Shown here: positions 15,968 to 25,663 of the stretch, in pieces
Layout: every line of letters begins with the position of its first letter
Numbering within the stretch: the first letter of the stretch is position 1
Origin: an uncultured Lachnospiraceae bacterium
GTDB taxonomy: Bacteria; Bacillota; Clostridia; Lachnospirales; Lachnospiraceae
Reading direction: 5' to 3'
NCBI GenBank assembly: GCA_946403075.1
Contig: CAMIYN010000017.1
Span: 1 to 38,683, forward strand
Length of the DNA: 38,683 nucleotides
Made by a program: the position numbers and the translations under genes
Notes under the pieces: generated by a model
The model's input: the letters and a program-made list of their open reading frames with translations, nothing else
Database searches by the model: none
What the model was told of the DNA's origin: nothing

Positions 15968-17152
15968 ATGCAAAACAAAAGAGATAATTATTTACCTTAT
16001 TCAAATTTAATAAATACAAATAAGTTATCAATGGTGTTTAATGATACATCAAATAGCTATAAGTTTTTTTGGCTTAGAGCCATAATTAAGAGGGCGAATA
16101 GTAAGCCTATAGATACTATAGAAAATATAGTTTGTGATATGATTACACAAACTTATTATATGGTAAATGAATGTCATTTATCTCTTGGGCCAAATGACAA
16201 ACTGGAAGAAGTAACTAAATATATATTTGAAAAATATAGTATACCAACTAATATAGAATGCGAAGAATTATTAATCAAGTTTAGAAATGCCAAGATTTTT
16301 GAAGATGATTATGTGAAAGATGTTATAAACAATATAAAAACATTTGTCCCATTTTGTCTGTTATCACCATTTGTGCCTGTAGGTAATGATATAAAAAAAT
16401 ATTCTATAAAGAATATAAAAGTTTTTAACGAGTTATATGAAAAGAGTAAGAATAATAGTAAAGAATTACTTCCTTATCGTTTTGGAGATGTAAATGGAAT
16501 AAAAACTAAAATAATACTTGATAAATATTTTATTGACTATATAGTAAAAGAGTCGAAAATAATATATGACTTTTGTACATATAATTTAATAGATTATTTG
16601 CAAAGAAGAAATCCAAATGTTCCAGGAATAATTAATAAACTTTTGCCACAGCTTGATAGGATAATTGACATTAATATAAAAAGTTTTTATCAAGATGTCA
16701 TTGACATAGACAAGAGTGATATGCAAGATATCTATTCAAATATATCTTTAAAAGATTGTGTAAGAAATAAAGAATTAAGTATAGATCATTTTGTTCCTTG
16801 GACATATGTAGCAAATAATGAGATATGGAACTTAACTCCAACAACTAAATCTGCAAATAGTAGTAAAAATAATATTCTTCCTAAATGGGAAACATATTTT
16901 AATAAATTTATAGATCAAAAGTGGACTATTTACAATATAATAAAGAATAATGACAGTATTCAATATCAATTTAACAAAATTAAAAGTAAATATATAAATG
17001 TAAGAGAAATAATGAATCTCTATACCTCATCTGTTGGAGAAGATATTTTTAAAAATTGTTATGAAAAACATATAAGAACTATTTGCGATGCAGCAGAAAG
17101 AAATGGATTTAAATCTGGATGGGAGTATAATAAGGTGGAAAAATTTAGGTGA
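15968..17152 (+). CDS. HNH endonuclease-domain protein
   Basis: The 394-residue protein has an uncharacterised N-terminal two-thirds. An HNH nuclease core lies at about residues 270-310: SIDHFVPWTYVANNEIWNLTPTTKSANSSKNNILP. DHF..W supplies the first His, WNL.PT the middle Asn region and NSSKNN the last Asn/His-like site. No Cys-pair zinc knuckles are seen. HNH proteins of this pattern occur in restriction and other defence loci; the family cleaves DNA using a metal. Weak ribosome binding (AGGAATG, about 14 nt upstream). Directly followed by a broken methyltransferase, so the two may be remnants of a restriction-modification or methyltransferase pair. Intact as an ORF. Confidence 0.72.
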   Translation: MQNKRDNYLPYSNLINTNKLSMVFNDTSNSYKFFWLRAIIKRANSKPIDTIENIVCDMITQTYYMVNECHLSLGPNDKLEEVTKYIFEKYSIPTNIECEELLIKFRNAKIFEDDYVKDVINNIKTFVPFCLLSPFVPVGNDIKKYSIKNIKVFNELYEKSKNNSKELLPYRFGDVNGIKTKIILDKYFIDYIVKESKIIYDFCTYNLIDYLQRRNPNVPGIINKLLPQLDRIIDINIKSFYQDVIDIDKSDMQDIYSNISLKDCVRNKELSIDHFVPWTYVANNEIWNLTPTTKSANSSKNNILPKWETYFNKFIDQKWTIYNIIKNNDSIQYQFNKIKSKYINVREIMNLYTSSVGEDIFKNCYEKHIRTICDAAERNGFKSGWEYNKVEKFR

Positions 17153-17161
17153 TAGATTAGG

Positions 17162-17745
17162 ATTAATAAAATATTAGAAAATTATAATGAAAATGCAAAA
17201 AGGTCTTATGATGATACTATAAATGCTAATATGAGTTATTTTCGTGACAAATTTTTAATTTATGTGAACCAGCATCAACAATACTTGACTTAGGTTGTAG
17301 AACTGGGAGAGACAGTAAAGTATTTAAAGAAGAAGGGTATAAAGTAATTGCTGTCGATGGGTCAAGTGAACTATGTAAAATGGTTACAAAACTTATAGGA
17401 TAAGAAGTCACATACAGCATATTTGAAGATTTTGAACCAAAAGAAAAATATGATGGTATCTGGCTTGCTCATCGCTACTTCATATACAAAAAGATGGAAT
17501 TGAAAAAGTAATAAAAATACATTAATGATAACTGTATACTTTATATGTCATATAAATATGGTGACTATAGTGGTGATAGGAATGATAGATTCTTTGTAGA
17601 TATGATGGAAAATAGTGTGAATGAGATATTTAAAGAGTTTTTAGATTTATCAAGAGACGAAGAAGAAATAAATACCGATGCGAGAGTAGAGAGAGAAGAG
17701 ATGGTAAATGAGTATTACATCAAAATGAGAACTCCTATTAAATGA
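17162..17745 (+). pseudogene. Broken class I SAM-dependent methyltransferase
   Basis: Pieces in different frames line up with one methyltransferase of about 200 residues: NKILENYNENAKRSYDDTINA, then after a +1 shift near 17261 TILDLGCRTGRDSKVFKEEGYKVIAVDGS, a stop at 17401-17403, EVTYSIFEDFEPKEKYDGIW, further damage near 17480-17530, and MSYKYGDYSGDRNDRFFVDM at the end (open from 17545). The start ATG seems mutated to ATT and the SAM motif Gly is replaced by Arg (GCRTG). The family resembles small-molecule methyltransferases such as the tellurite-resistance-like group. It must be non-functional. Confidence 0.8.
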
Positions 17746-17766
17746 ATTAAGATTTATTGGTATGAG

Positions 17767-17788
17767 ACACTGCAAAGTGTTTTTTTTA
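17767..17788. terminator. Short hairpin terminator between the methyltransferase relic and xre
   Basis: ACACT-GCAA-AGTGT followed by about eight T. The 5-bp stem is short. It lies at the end of both the plus-strand relic and the minus-strand regulator. Confidence 0.5.
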
Positions 17789-18103
17789 TGAATTTATTTG
17801 GAAAGAGCCAATGAAACTTGTTAATAGATTTAATTGATTTGATGATAAAGATGACAATTGTTTTAGAAGTTTATTAAATGCATATGGGTTTTCTATATCA
17901 TCATTAAAGAAATCAGCAGGAGTGATTTCTAAATAATTACAAATACTGAAAAACATAGACATTGAAGGCAATGCTTTGTTTGTTTCTATGTTGTTGATAT
18001 AAGCAGGATTTTGACCGAGTTTTATGCTCATATCACGGGCAGAAACCTCCTTTTCTTCGCGTAGTTTTGATAGGCGAAGAGCAAAGTTTTCATAATTAAT
18101 CAT
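17786..18103 (-). CDS. Xre-family helix-turn-helix regulator
   Basis: The 105-residue protein has an N-terminal HTH of the Cro/CI type (about residues 7-62: ALRLSKLREEKEVSARDMSIKLGQNPAYINNIETNKALPSM.), with SARDMSIKLG and NPAYINNIE as the two key helices, followed by a short C-terminal tail without enzyme motifs. AGGAG sits 5 nt before ATG at 18103; a GTG at 18106 would add one residue but has only a 2-nt gap. It is divergent from the defence operon, with the 233-bp gap between them holding an operon promoter and a perfect palindrome. It is therefore the likely local repressor, a role often seen beside phage-defence loci. Confidence 0.85.
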   Translation of the reverse strand: MINYENFALRLSKLREEKEVSARDMSIKLGQNPAYINNIETNKALPSMSMFFSICNYLEITPADFFNDDIENPYAFNKLLKQLSSLSSNQLNLLTSFIGSFQINS

Positions 18104-18251
18104 CACAACTCCTATAACATATTATGGATACAAAATACATTTTTACTTATTTTTATGTAAAGTTTGATATTTGAAGATATACTTGAACTAATATGCTAAA
18201 TAATGCAATTATTATATACTAGATGTAGGAAAAAGTGGGTGCAATATTAGA

Positions 18252-18266
18252 TTGTATACTATACAA
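18252..18266. promoter_or_regulatory. Palindromic operator, TTGTATACTATACAA
   Basis: This 15-bp perfect inverted repeat is centred on C18259. It overlaps the -35 box of the promoter for the defence operon and is a natural binding site for the divergent Xre regulator. That link is inference. Confidence 0.65.
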
Positions 18267-18288
18267 ATAATAAAATATATGATATAAT
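18260..18288 (+). promoter_or_regulatory. Promoter of the nine-gene defence operon
   Basis: The -35 is TATACA (18260-18265, 4 of 6 matches), with a 17-bp spacer to a perfect TATAAT (18283-18288) preceded by TGA (extended -10). The first ATG is at 18340. The palindrome occupies the -35, so repressor binding and RNA polymerase binding should exclude each other. Confidence 0.65.
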
Positions 18289-18339
18289 CATACATAATAA
18301 ACTTCTTATAGGAAATCTTTCGATAAAATATAGTGAATT

Positions 18340-20091
18340 ATGATTAAGTATATATGCAAAAACTGTGATAGTCATATATGTGAAACATCGATATGCCCAA
18401 TTTGCAATGGACGAGCAGAACTTTATAGTAGTGATGTTTATTACTGCAAAAATTGCAATATCCCTGTATATGATAAAAAATGTAGTATTTGTGGTGTTGA
18501 TTGTGAAAGAATTGGTAGTGATGCAAGACCAGTGTTTCCAGAAGAAAGGTTGTTATTGGAAATTGCTGAAAAGGAGCCTTTTAAATATAAGGGTGCTGCT
18601 ATTTGGGAAGTTGGCAATGGCAGTTATATTATTAATGGAAATAAAAAAAAGATATATTACAAAAAAATAATAGAAAACATTAGTGTAGATTATATATACG
18701 ATGAGTTAAGAATGAATGAGCAGAGAAATAAGGGTGAAGTTGACAATTTTTTAAAAAGTAAGCACATAAAAAATTTCATAAGAGCAAATGAAATAAGATA
18801 TACCTATATAACTAATGAAGCAATAAATTACATTAAAAATATTTCAAAAGGATATAATCAAAATGAAATGTTTGTATCTTTTTCTGGTGGTAAAGATTCA
18901 ACAGTAACAAGTAGTCTAGTGATGGAAGCTTTTGAATATGAACCAATAATTCATATTTATGGTGATACAACAATCGAAATGACAGATTCGGCAGATTATA
19001 TAAAAGAGTTTAGAAAAAAATTTCCTAATATGCCTTTTTTAGTTGCAAAGAATAAGGATCAAGACTTTTATAAACTATGTGAAGTATTAGGACCACCAAG
19101 TAGATTGGTGAGATGGTGTTGCACTTTTTTTAAAACTGGTGCAATAACTAGAAAGATTGATCAAGCATTTAAAGATAAAGAAAGACTTTTATCATTTCAA
19201 GGTTTAAGAAGAGCTGAGAGTTTATCAAGAAGTACATATGACAGAGAAAGTAAAACATCAAAAATAGGCAAACAAATTACTATTGCACCAATAATAGATT
19301 GGTTAGAAATGGATGTGTGGCTTTATATATTGTCAAAAAATATTCCATTTAATCCAGCTTATAGAAAAGGATATACAAGGGTAGGATGTTATTTGTGTCC
19401 AAATAATAGTTCTTGGCCGATGTATTTAACAAATATATATATGAAAGATGAGTATACTCGCTTTTATAATATGCTAATTGATTTTGCAAAAAAAGTTGGG
19501 AAAGAAGACCCAAAGGAGTATATAGATGATGGTGGCTGGAAAAAGAGACAAGGAGGAAATGGTTTAAAAAGTAGTAAGAATGTCGTTGTGGATTTCAAAC
19601 CATGTGTAAAAGAAGAAAATACTTATAATTTTGTACTAAATAGAGATTTAGATGAAAGTTTCTATGAATTATTTAAACCATTCGGGAAAATAAATTTTGA
19701 TATTGGAAATAAGAGATTAAATGAAGTTTATGTGGTTGATAGAAATACGAATGAACTAATATTGAAAATAACAGGTAGAATTGGTCAGGAAGAAATTAAA
19801 ATTAAAATCGTCAATTTTAATAAAATATTTACTAACGATATTATTTCAAAATCATTAATAAAAAATCAGATAACAAAATATCAATCTTGTATGGCTTGTA
19901 TGGCATGTGAAAGTAATTGTAAGTTTGATGCTTTGAAAATAAGAATTAATGATAAAACAAATATATGTCATGAAACAATAGATTATATGATAGATGAAAA
20001 AAAGTGTGTAGGGTGTCTAGAATGTGTAAAACATTTTCAAAGTGGATGCTTTTTAAAAAAGGTGTTGAGGACAAAAATTAATAATGATTAA
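18340..20091 (+). CDS. Zinc-ribbon / PAPS-reductase-like / ferredoxin protein (SspD/DndC/BrxP-like)
   Basis: The 583-residue protein has three parts. Residues 1-60 hold several Cys pairs (CKNC, CPIC, CKNC, CSIC), i.e. zinc ribbons. The PP-loop ATP pyrophosphatase core has SGGKDS at 182-187, then RWCCTFF and GCYLCP, cysteines placed like the cluster ligands of DndC. Residues about 515-575 are a two-cluster ferredoxin domain (CMACMACESNC and CVGCLEC). PAPS-reductase-like proteins of DNA phosphorothioation systems activate DNA phosphate with ATP for sulfur insertion; BREX type 4 has the related BrxP. The added ferredoxin suggests built-in electron supply. It heads the operon and overlaps the next gene by 8 nt. 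Membership of the superfamily is firm; assignment to phosphorothioation rests on neighbours. Confidence 0.82.
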   Translation: MIKYICKNCDSHICETSICPICNGRAELYSSDVYYCKNCNIPVYDKKCSICGVDCERIGSDARPVFPEERLLLEIAEKEPFKYKGAAIWEVGNGSYIINGNKKKIYYKKIIENISVDYIYDELRMNEQRNKGEVDNFLKSKHIKNFIRANEIRYTYITNEAINYIKNISKGYNQNEMFVSFSGGKDSTVTSSLVMEAFEYEPIIHIYGDTTIEMTDSADYIKEFRKKFPNMPFLVAKNKDQDFYKLCEVLGPPSRLVRWCCTFFKTGAITRKIDQAFKDKERLLSFQGLRRAESLSRSTYDRESKTSKIGKQITIAPIIDWLEMDVWLYILSKNIPFNPAYRKGYTRVGCYLCPNNSSWPMYLTNIYMKDEYTRFYNMLIDFAKKVGKEDPKEYIDDGGWKKRQGGNGLKSSKNVVVDFKPCVKEENTYNFVLNRDLDESFYELFKPFGKINFDIGNKRLNEVYVVDRNTNELILKITGRIGQEEIKIKIVNFNKIFTNDIISKSLIKNQITKYQSCMACMACESNCKFDALKIRINDKTNICHETIDYMIDEKKCVGCLECVKHFQSGCFLKKVLRTKINND

Positions 20092-20932
20092 AATTGGTGG
20101 AAATGAAAAATTTGCATTGAGAGAAGGTTGGATTACAAAAGGGCTAAAGATAGTAGGACAAAGTAGTGTAAATCCATTTTTGGATGATGATGCGATTATC
20201 AAATTTGGCATGGGAAATAATATGATTAAATCGCTTAGGTATTATTTAAAAATCTCAAATATGATAAAAGAAACTAAAGATTCATGTAAATTAAATACCG
20301 ATAATGGCATAGATATTCTAATAAAAGAAGATCCATACTTTGAAGATGATTTTTGTTATTTTATATTTCATTTTTTGATTGTGAGTAATAGTAAAAGCAA
20401 AACTGTTTTTAGTTTTTTGTTTAATGACACAGAAGGAGATGTTTTTAGTAAAGATATGTTAAAAGATATAGTAAAAAAAGCTGCTTCAATATCAAATGAG
20501 TCTATAAATGAAAAAACTTTGGATAATGATATAAGCATCGTATTAAGTATGTATGCTAAGGAAAAAATAACAGACAATATTGAAGATGCATACATTTCTC
20601 CGCTTATAAATTTAAGACTTATAAAAAAAATAGATTCAAATAATTATAAAAAGACGAGTGAAAATATTAAATTTTTATCACCATATCTTGTTTACTATTC
20701 TATATTAAATTGTGTGAAACAAGATGAAGAAGGATTAAACTTAAATGACTTAATTAATAGAGATAATTCCCCAAGTAAGGTTTTTAATTTGAGTAGAGAT
20801 CAAATTAATATGTATATTGATATATTGAGAAAAAAGGGATTATTAAGATTTGAATCAACTGCGGGTTTGAATATGATTTATATAAAAGAGAAAATTACAC
20901 TTAAAGATGTAATAAAGGAGCATTACTGTTAA
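20084..20932 (+). CDS. DUF4007 family protein (SspB-like)
   Basis: The 282-residue protein begins with the DUF4007 pattern: FALREGWITKGLKIV (about residues 8-22), then DDDAIIKFGMGNNMIKSLRYYLKIS (about 34-58). The middle is variable. The C-terminal part (about 215-280) looks like a winged-helix, VFNLSRDQINMYIDILRKKGLLRFESTAG. DUF4007 proteins are repeatedly encoded beside PAPS-reductase-like proteins in defence loci. To my knowledge the DNA-nicking SspB of Ssp phosphorothioation systems is of this type, a point that should be checked. It overlaps both neighbours (8 nt upstream, 1 nt downstream), so production is coupled. Confidence 0.75.
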   Translation: MIKIGGNEKFALREGWITKGLKIVGQSSVNPFLDDDAIIKFGMGNNMIKSLRYYLKISNMIKETKDSCKLNTDNGIDILIKEDPYFEDDFCYFIFHFLIVSNSKSKTVFSFLFNDTEGDVFSKDMLKDIVKKAASISNESINEKTLDNDISIVLSMYAKEKITDNIEDAYISPLINLRLIKKIDSNNYKKTSENIKFLSPYLVYYSILNCVKQDEEGLNLNDLINRDNSPSKVFNLSRDQINMYIDILRKKGLLRFESTAGLNMIYIKEKITLKDVIKEHYC

Positions 20933-23900
20933 TGTCGTTAAAAGAATACATACAATTTAATGACGATTTTAAGTATTCTGTCAATATAGAATATGATTAT
21001 GATAATGCTAACAAAATCAATAATTACATTTTGACAAGAGATAGTGTAGAAACTTTAAAGTTCTATTTTAATAATTTGGCAGAAAATAAGTATAGAGCAA
21101 ATTTTCTAATTGGTGCATACGGAAAAGGTAAATCTAATTTATTATTAGTTTTACTTAATTTATTAACAGCATATGACCAAAAATATGATACAAATATATC
21201 GAATTTTATTGAAAAGATTAAATTGTATGATAAAGATTTATATATACAGATTAAAAAGTTTAGAGAGACTAAAAAAAGACTTTTACCAGTAATAATTAAT
21301 AGCAACTACGATGATTTAAGTAGAAGCTTCTTATATGCTATTAAAAGAGCTATAGAGAAGTTTAATTTTGTTAACATAACATTTGATTCATATTATGATG
21401 TAGCACATAAAACAGTTTTAAAGTGGGAACAAGGTAATAAAACTGCAATAAAATTATTAAAAGATTGTATAAATAAAAGTAATAAAAAAATATCTATTGC
21501 TGAACTTAAGAAAGGGTTACAAAGCTACGATAGTAATGCCTATAAGCTCTTTTTAGATATATATAGATGTGTAACTAATGGTGAAAAATTTGAACCATTA
21601 ATAAGCACAGATATAATAAAAATATACAAAGAAGTTTTACATAAAATAAGGGAAATGGACAAAAACTATATTGGTTTATATATAGTTTTTGATGAGTTTA
21701 GTAAGTTTTTAGAACAAAGCAAGGATGAAAACATTATCAAAGATATAATTTTTTTGCAAAATCTTGCTGAAGCAGCAAGTAGATCAAGTGATGATGAACA
21801 AATGCATTTAACATGTATAACACATAAACCAATCATAGAGTATTTAGAATTATTTGGTGAGACTAGAATAAATGCATTTAAGACAATTGAAGGAAGATTT
21901 AAAAATGTTTATTTAAGTAAAAATCTTTTAGATTCATACGAGATGATTTCTCATTCTTATTCGTTTTCAAGTGAAAAGATAATTAATATTAAATTTAAAG
22001 ATGCTGGGTTAAAAGAAATATATGATCATTGCATTAAAGAAGATATATTTGTTAAAGTGACAAACTTTAATGAATTAATTAAAAAGGGGTGCTACCCAAT
22101 AAATCCATATGTACTATATTCATTAGTTAATTTGATAGAATATATTGGGCAAAATGATAGATCAATATTTAATTTTATTAGTGGAGATGATAACTTTTCA
22201 TTAAAAGATTTCATAATTAAAAAGAAAGATGAAGAACATATCTTATATCCATTAGACTATTTATATGATTATTTTAGTATAATGCTAAAAAGTGAAAGAA
22301 ATGCAAATATAGTAGAAATATATAGTCAAATTGAATCCTCGTTGCTTAGTGTAAGCAATAATAAAGAAATTTTGGGAGAAGAGAAAAAAATAGCAAAAAA
22401 AATAATAAAGTCTCTTGGAATTATATATCTTTGCAGAGATGTTGATATTTTTGAGCCCAATAAAGAGACAATACAGTATTCGCTAAATATTACAAAAAGC
22501 GATATAAAAATATTTGAAGAGTTTGAAAAAGCCTTTAATGATTTGATTAAAAATGGATTAATAAGAGAAATTCCATTGAGCAAAAACTTTCAATTTTCAA
22601 ATAAAAAAGCATTTTTGCTTATTAACAAAGCAAATGACTTGGCTTTGAGATACACTAATTTTGAAATAGATATTTTCTTAAATAGGGTATTAGATAACGA
22701 GTATGAATTACCACGAAAATATAATGATGAAAACTGTATTAATAGATTTTTTAGATATGTATATATAACAAAAGACAAATTACTGCAATTAAATTCTTTT
22801 GATTTGTTATTTAAACAGCAATTTCAAGATGGAATAATACTAAATGTAATTTTACAAAAGAAAACTGATGAAAGAGAAGTAAGTCAATATTTATCAAAAT
22901 TTGGGAATAATCGAATGATTGCCATTGTGCCAAAGTCAATTATAAGTAATGAATTGGTAAATTTATGTAAATTATACCGATCGTACGAGGATTTATTAGA
23001 TGATAAAAATAGCGATGATATTGAAAAGAAATTCATAGCAAAAGAAAGTGAAGAAATAAAAGATATTTTGACAGAAAAAATTGCTGCATATTTTGATCAT
23101 ATAAACTATAAAAAGGTTGTTTATAATAAAAAAGACCAAGATGGGGAAAAATCAATAAATACGATAGTATCTGATGCATGCGAAGAGTGTTTTAAAAACA
23201 CTCCTATTATTAATTATGAATTAATTAATAAGAATCATATAACTTCGCAAACGAAAAAACATATAGGAATAGTATTTGACTATATTATGAATAATGGATT
23301 GTTGAAAGATAATATTCCTGAAAGTAATAAAACTAGTGCAGAGAATTCAATATATAGAGTATTTAAATATTACACTAAAGAAAACACAAATAATAAATGT
23401 GATAAAGCAAATTCAATCATTAAAGATTTTTTAAAGGAACATGAGGGAGAGAGAATTAGCTTTAAAGAACTTTTTGACGAATTAAAAAAACAGAAAGTGT
23501 ATATAAGAAATGGTGTAATGCCGCTTTATTTGGCATATAATCTAAGTAGATATAATGGTAATACTGTCTTATATTATAAAATCCAGGAAATAGAGTTAAA
23601 TTCAGATAACATTTACAAAGCAATATTAAATGAAAGTAACTATGAAATTCTAATTTTCAAAAGCAGTACACAAAAAAATGATTATTTAAATGAATTGCTT
23701 TCTATATTTGGTTTAAAAACAATGCAAAATATGGTGACTGATAGCAAAATCCTTGTAGATAGAATGAAAAAATATTTTATGTCTTTACCCAATATAGCAA
23801 GATCAGCAAACTATAATAATAGAATTATTGAAATCAGTGATGAAGAAATTGCATTTAAAAATGAAATTATTAAAGATAATGTGAATAGTGTAGATTTTAT

Positions 23901-24507
23901 ATTAGAAAATATATTTGAAATATTTAATATTAAAAAGAATTATGAAACTGCAATAAAGCTAATACGAAAAACCAAATCAGATTATGACGCTTACTATAAA
24001 GCATGTATCTCAAAAATAGCTAATAATCTAAAGGAAATTTTAAATTCGAAAGAAAAGAATAGTTTGAAGGCTTCATTTGATAATTTCTTAAGTGAAAACA
24101 AAGATAAAATAGCGGTGAACATTTATAAAACAAAAACAAAAGAGCTATTAAACTTCATGATGAAAAATAATAATTATGATGATGAGTATATAGTAAATAA
24201 AATTGCTAATATATACACTACAATGGACATATCGGATTTTAGAGGAAGTGAAACTGATAAAATATTTAAAGGATTTGCTGATAGTTTAGAAGAAATAAAG
24301 AGTAGTGGTGATAAAAACGGTAATAAAGAAATTGTTCGTATAAGTATAGGAGCAGAAACTTTTGAAAAAGGAATAAAGAAAGATGTTTCAAAATTAGGAG
24401 ATACATTAAAAAATGTTTTAGCAGAGAGTATTGACGAATATGGAAGTTCAATTAGCAATCAAGAGAAAGTATATATATTATTAAAACTAATAGAGGATAT
24501 AATTTAA
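20932..24507 (+). CDS. Large P-loop ATPase (BrxC/PglY- or SspC-like)
   Basis: The 1191-residue protein has Walker A GAYGKGKS (61-68) and Walker B LYIVFDEF with D254-E255, followed by LAEAASRSSDDEQMHLTCITHKP, a sensor-like strand. The remaining 850 residues are helical and without recognised motifs. Size, early Walker A and GKGKS form match the large ATPases of BREX loci (BrxC/PglY) and the ATPase partner of PAPS-reductase/DUF4007 sets. It probably powers or times DNA engagement by the sulfur-transfer complex. Its ATG overlaps the previous stop (TAATG) and its own stop overlaps the next ATG. No internal frameshift is seen. Confidence 0.75.
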   Translation: MSLKEYIQFNDDFKYSVNIEYDYDNANKINNYILTRDSVETLKFYFNNLAENKYRANFLIGAYGKGKSNLLLVLLNLLTAYDQKYDTNISNFIEKIKLYDKDLYIQIKKFRETKKRLLPVIINSNYDDLSRSFLYAIKRAIEKFNFVNITFDSYYDVAHKTVLKWEQGNKTAIKLLKDCINKSNKKISIAELKKGLQSYDSNAYKLFLDIYRCVTNGEKFEPLISTDIIKIYKEVLHKIREMDKNYIGLYIVFDEFSKFLEQSKDENIIKDIIFLQNLAEAASRSSDDEQMHLTCITHKPIIEYLELFGETRINAFKTIEGRFKNVYLSKNLLDSYEMISHSYSFSSEKIINIKFKDAGLKEIYDHCIKEDIFVKVTNFNELIKKGCYPINPYVLYSLVNLIEYIGQNDRSIFNFISGDDNFSLKDFIIKKKDEEHILYPLDYLYDYFSIMLKSERNANIVEIYSQIESSLLSVSNNKEILGEEKKIAKKIIKSLGIIYLCRDVDIFEPNKETIQYSLNITKSDIKIFEEFEKAFNDLIKNGLIREIPLSKNFQFSNKKAFLLINKANDLALRYTNFEIDIFLNRVLDNEYELPRKYNDENCINRFFRYVYITKDKLLQLNSFDLLFKQQFQDGIILNVILQKKTDEREVSQYLSKFGNNRMIAIVPKSIISNELVNLCKLYRSYEDLLDDKNSDDIEKKFIAKESEEIKDILTEKIAAYFDHINYKKVVYNKKDQDGEKSINTIVSDACEECFKNTPIINYELINKNHITSQTKKHIGIVFDYIMNNGLLKDNIPESNKTSAENSIYRVFKYYTKENTNNKCDKANSIIKDFLKEHEGERISFKELFDELKKQKVYIRNGVMPLYLAYNLSRYNGNTVLYYKIQEIELNSDNIYKAILNESNYEILIFKSSTQKNDYLNELLSIFGLKTMQNMVTDSKILVDRMKKYFMSLPNIARSANYNNRIIEISDEEIAFKNEIIKDNVNSVDFILENIFEIFNIKKNYETAIKLIRKTKSDYDAYYKACISKIANNLKEILNSKEKNSLKASFDNFLSENKDKIAVNIYKTKTKELLNFMMKNNNYDDEYIVNKIANIYTTMDISDFRGSETDKIFKGFADSLEEIKSSGDKNGNKEIVRISIGAETFEKGIKKDVSKLGDTLKNVLAESIDEYGSSISNQEKVYILLKLIEDII

Positions 24508-25634
24508 TGATTTATTTAGATAATGCTGCAACTACATATCCTAAGCCTGAATGTGTATACAAAAGAATCGAAGAAGCATCAAGAAATGCTTTTAATTCGG
24601 GTAGAGGATCTTATAAGGTTGCAAAAGAAAAATCTAAAATTATTGAAGAAACAAGAGAAGAAATTCTAAGTTTAAACAATATTTATAATTGCGAGGTTGT
24701 ATTTACCCCTTCTGCGACTTTAGCTTTAAATCAAATAATATTTGGAATTGATTTTAAAAATGGAGATAATGTATATGTGTCGCCATTTGAACACAATGCA
24801 GTAATGAGACCGTTAGAGCAATTGCGAAAGACCATGAACATAGAAATAATAGAAATACCATTTGATAAAATAACATTTGAACTTAAAAAAAGTGAATTAG
24901 AAAATTTATTTACCCTAAAAAAACCTAAAGCAGTATTTTGCTCACAAGTGAGTAATGTAATTGGTCTACTAATTGATTATAAAACTATATTTGAATTGTC
25001 TAGTAAATATAACTCTTTTAATGTGTTAGATGCATCTCAAGGATATGGAATAGTAAAAATAGATTCAAATACAAAATATAGTTTCATCGTGTTTGCAGGA
25101 CATAAATCACTATATGCTATGTTTGGAATAGCTGGGTATATTGTAAAAGATGGATGTAAAATCAATCAAATCTTTTTTGGTGGAACTGGGGCTGATAGTT
25201 TGAATTTAGAAATGGATGATAAATTCCCTTTTGGATATGAGGTAGGTAGTTATAACATTGTGGCAATTGAGTCATTGCATGAAAGCATTAAGTGGCTAAA
25301 GAATACTGATGTGTATTCCCATGAAAAAGAAATAACCAATTATCTAATAGAAGAACTAAAGAAAAATAAGAATCTTAATCTATATGTTCCAGAAAATTCA
25401 GATAAAATATTTGGAATAGTAGCATTTAATCATAAAAACTATAATGCCAAAGATTTGGGAATGATACTATCAGAAGATTACGATATATGTATAAGAACTG
25501 GTTATCATTGTGCACCACTAGTTCATAAATGGTTAGGAACTGAAGATATCGGTGGAGAATGTAGGGTGAGTGTGGGGTACAACATGCAGATAAAAGATAT
25601 TGATTTATTCGTTAAAAGTTTTAAGACAATTTAA
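24507..25634 (+). CDS. Cysteine desulfurase (SspA/DndA/SufS-like)
   Basis: The 375-residue PLP enzyme has YLDNAATTYPKP at the start, the PLP lysine K200 in AGHKSLY, and the sulfur-carrying C335 in RTGYHCAP. RTGYHCAP is the group II (SufS/CsdA-like) form. The enzyme strips sulfur from cysteine to give a persulfide and alanine. Inside this operon, next to a PP-loop protein, it most likely supplies sulfur for DNA modification rather than iron-sulfur assembly; no suf or isc genes are nearby. Coupled by TAATG to the ATPase. Confidence 0.93.
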   Translation: MIYLDNAATTYPKPECVYKRIEEASRNAFNSGRGSYKVAKEKSKIIEETREEILSLNNIYNCEVVFTPSATLALNQIIFGIDFKNGDNVYVSPFEHNAVMRPLEQLRKTMNIEIIEIPFDKITFELKKSELENLFTLKKPKAVFCSQVSNVIGLLIDYKTIFELSSKYNSFNVLDASQGYGIVKIDSNTKYSFIVFAGHKSLYAMFGIAGYIVKDGCKINQIFFGGTGADSLNLEMDDKFPFGYEVGSYNIVAIESLHESIKWLKNTDVYSHEKEITNYLIEELKKNKNLNLYVPENSDKIFGIVAFNHKNYNAKDLGMILSEDYDICIRTGYHCAPLVHKWLGTEDIGGECRVSVGYNMQIKDIDLFVKSFKTI

Positions 25635-25663
25635 ACAATATTATACGAGGAGGAAATGACAAA

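Noticed and set aside
15968-17745. HNH gene plus methyltransferase relic as an intact restriction-modification system
   Set aside because: The methyltransferase is broken several times and resembles small-molecule methyltransferases rather than DNA ones (no NPPY or PCQ motif seen).
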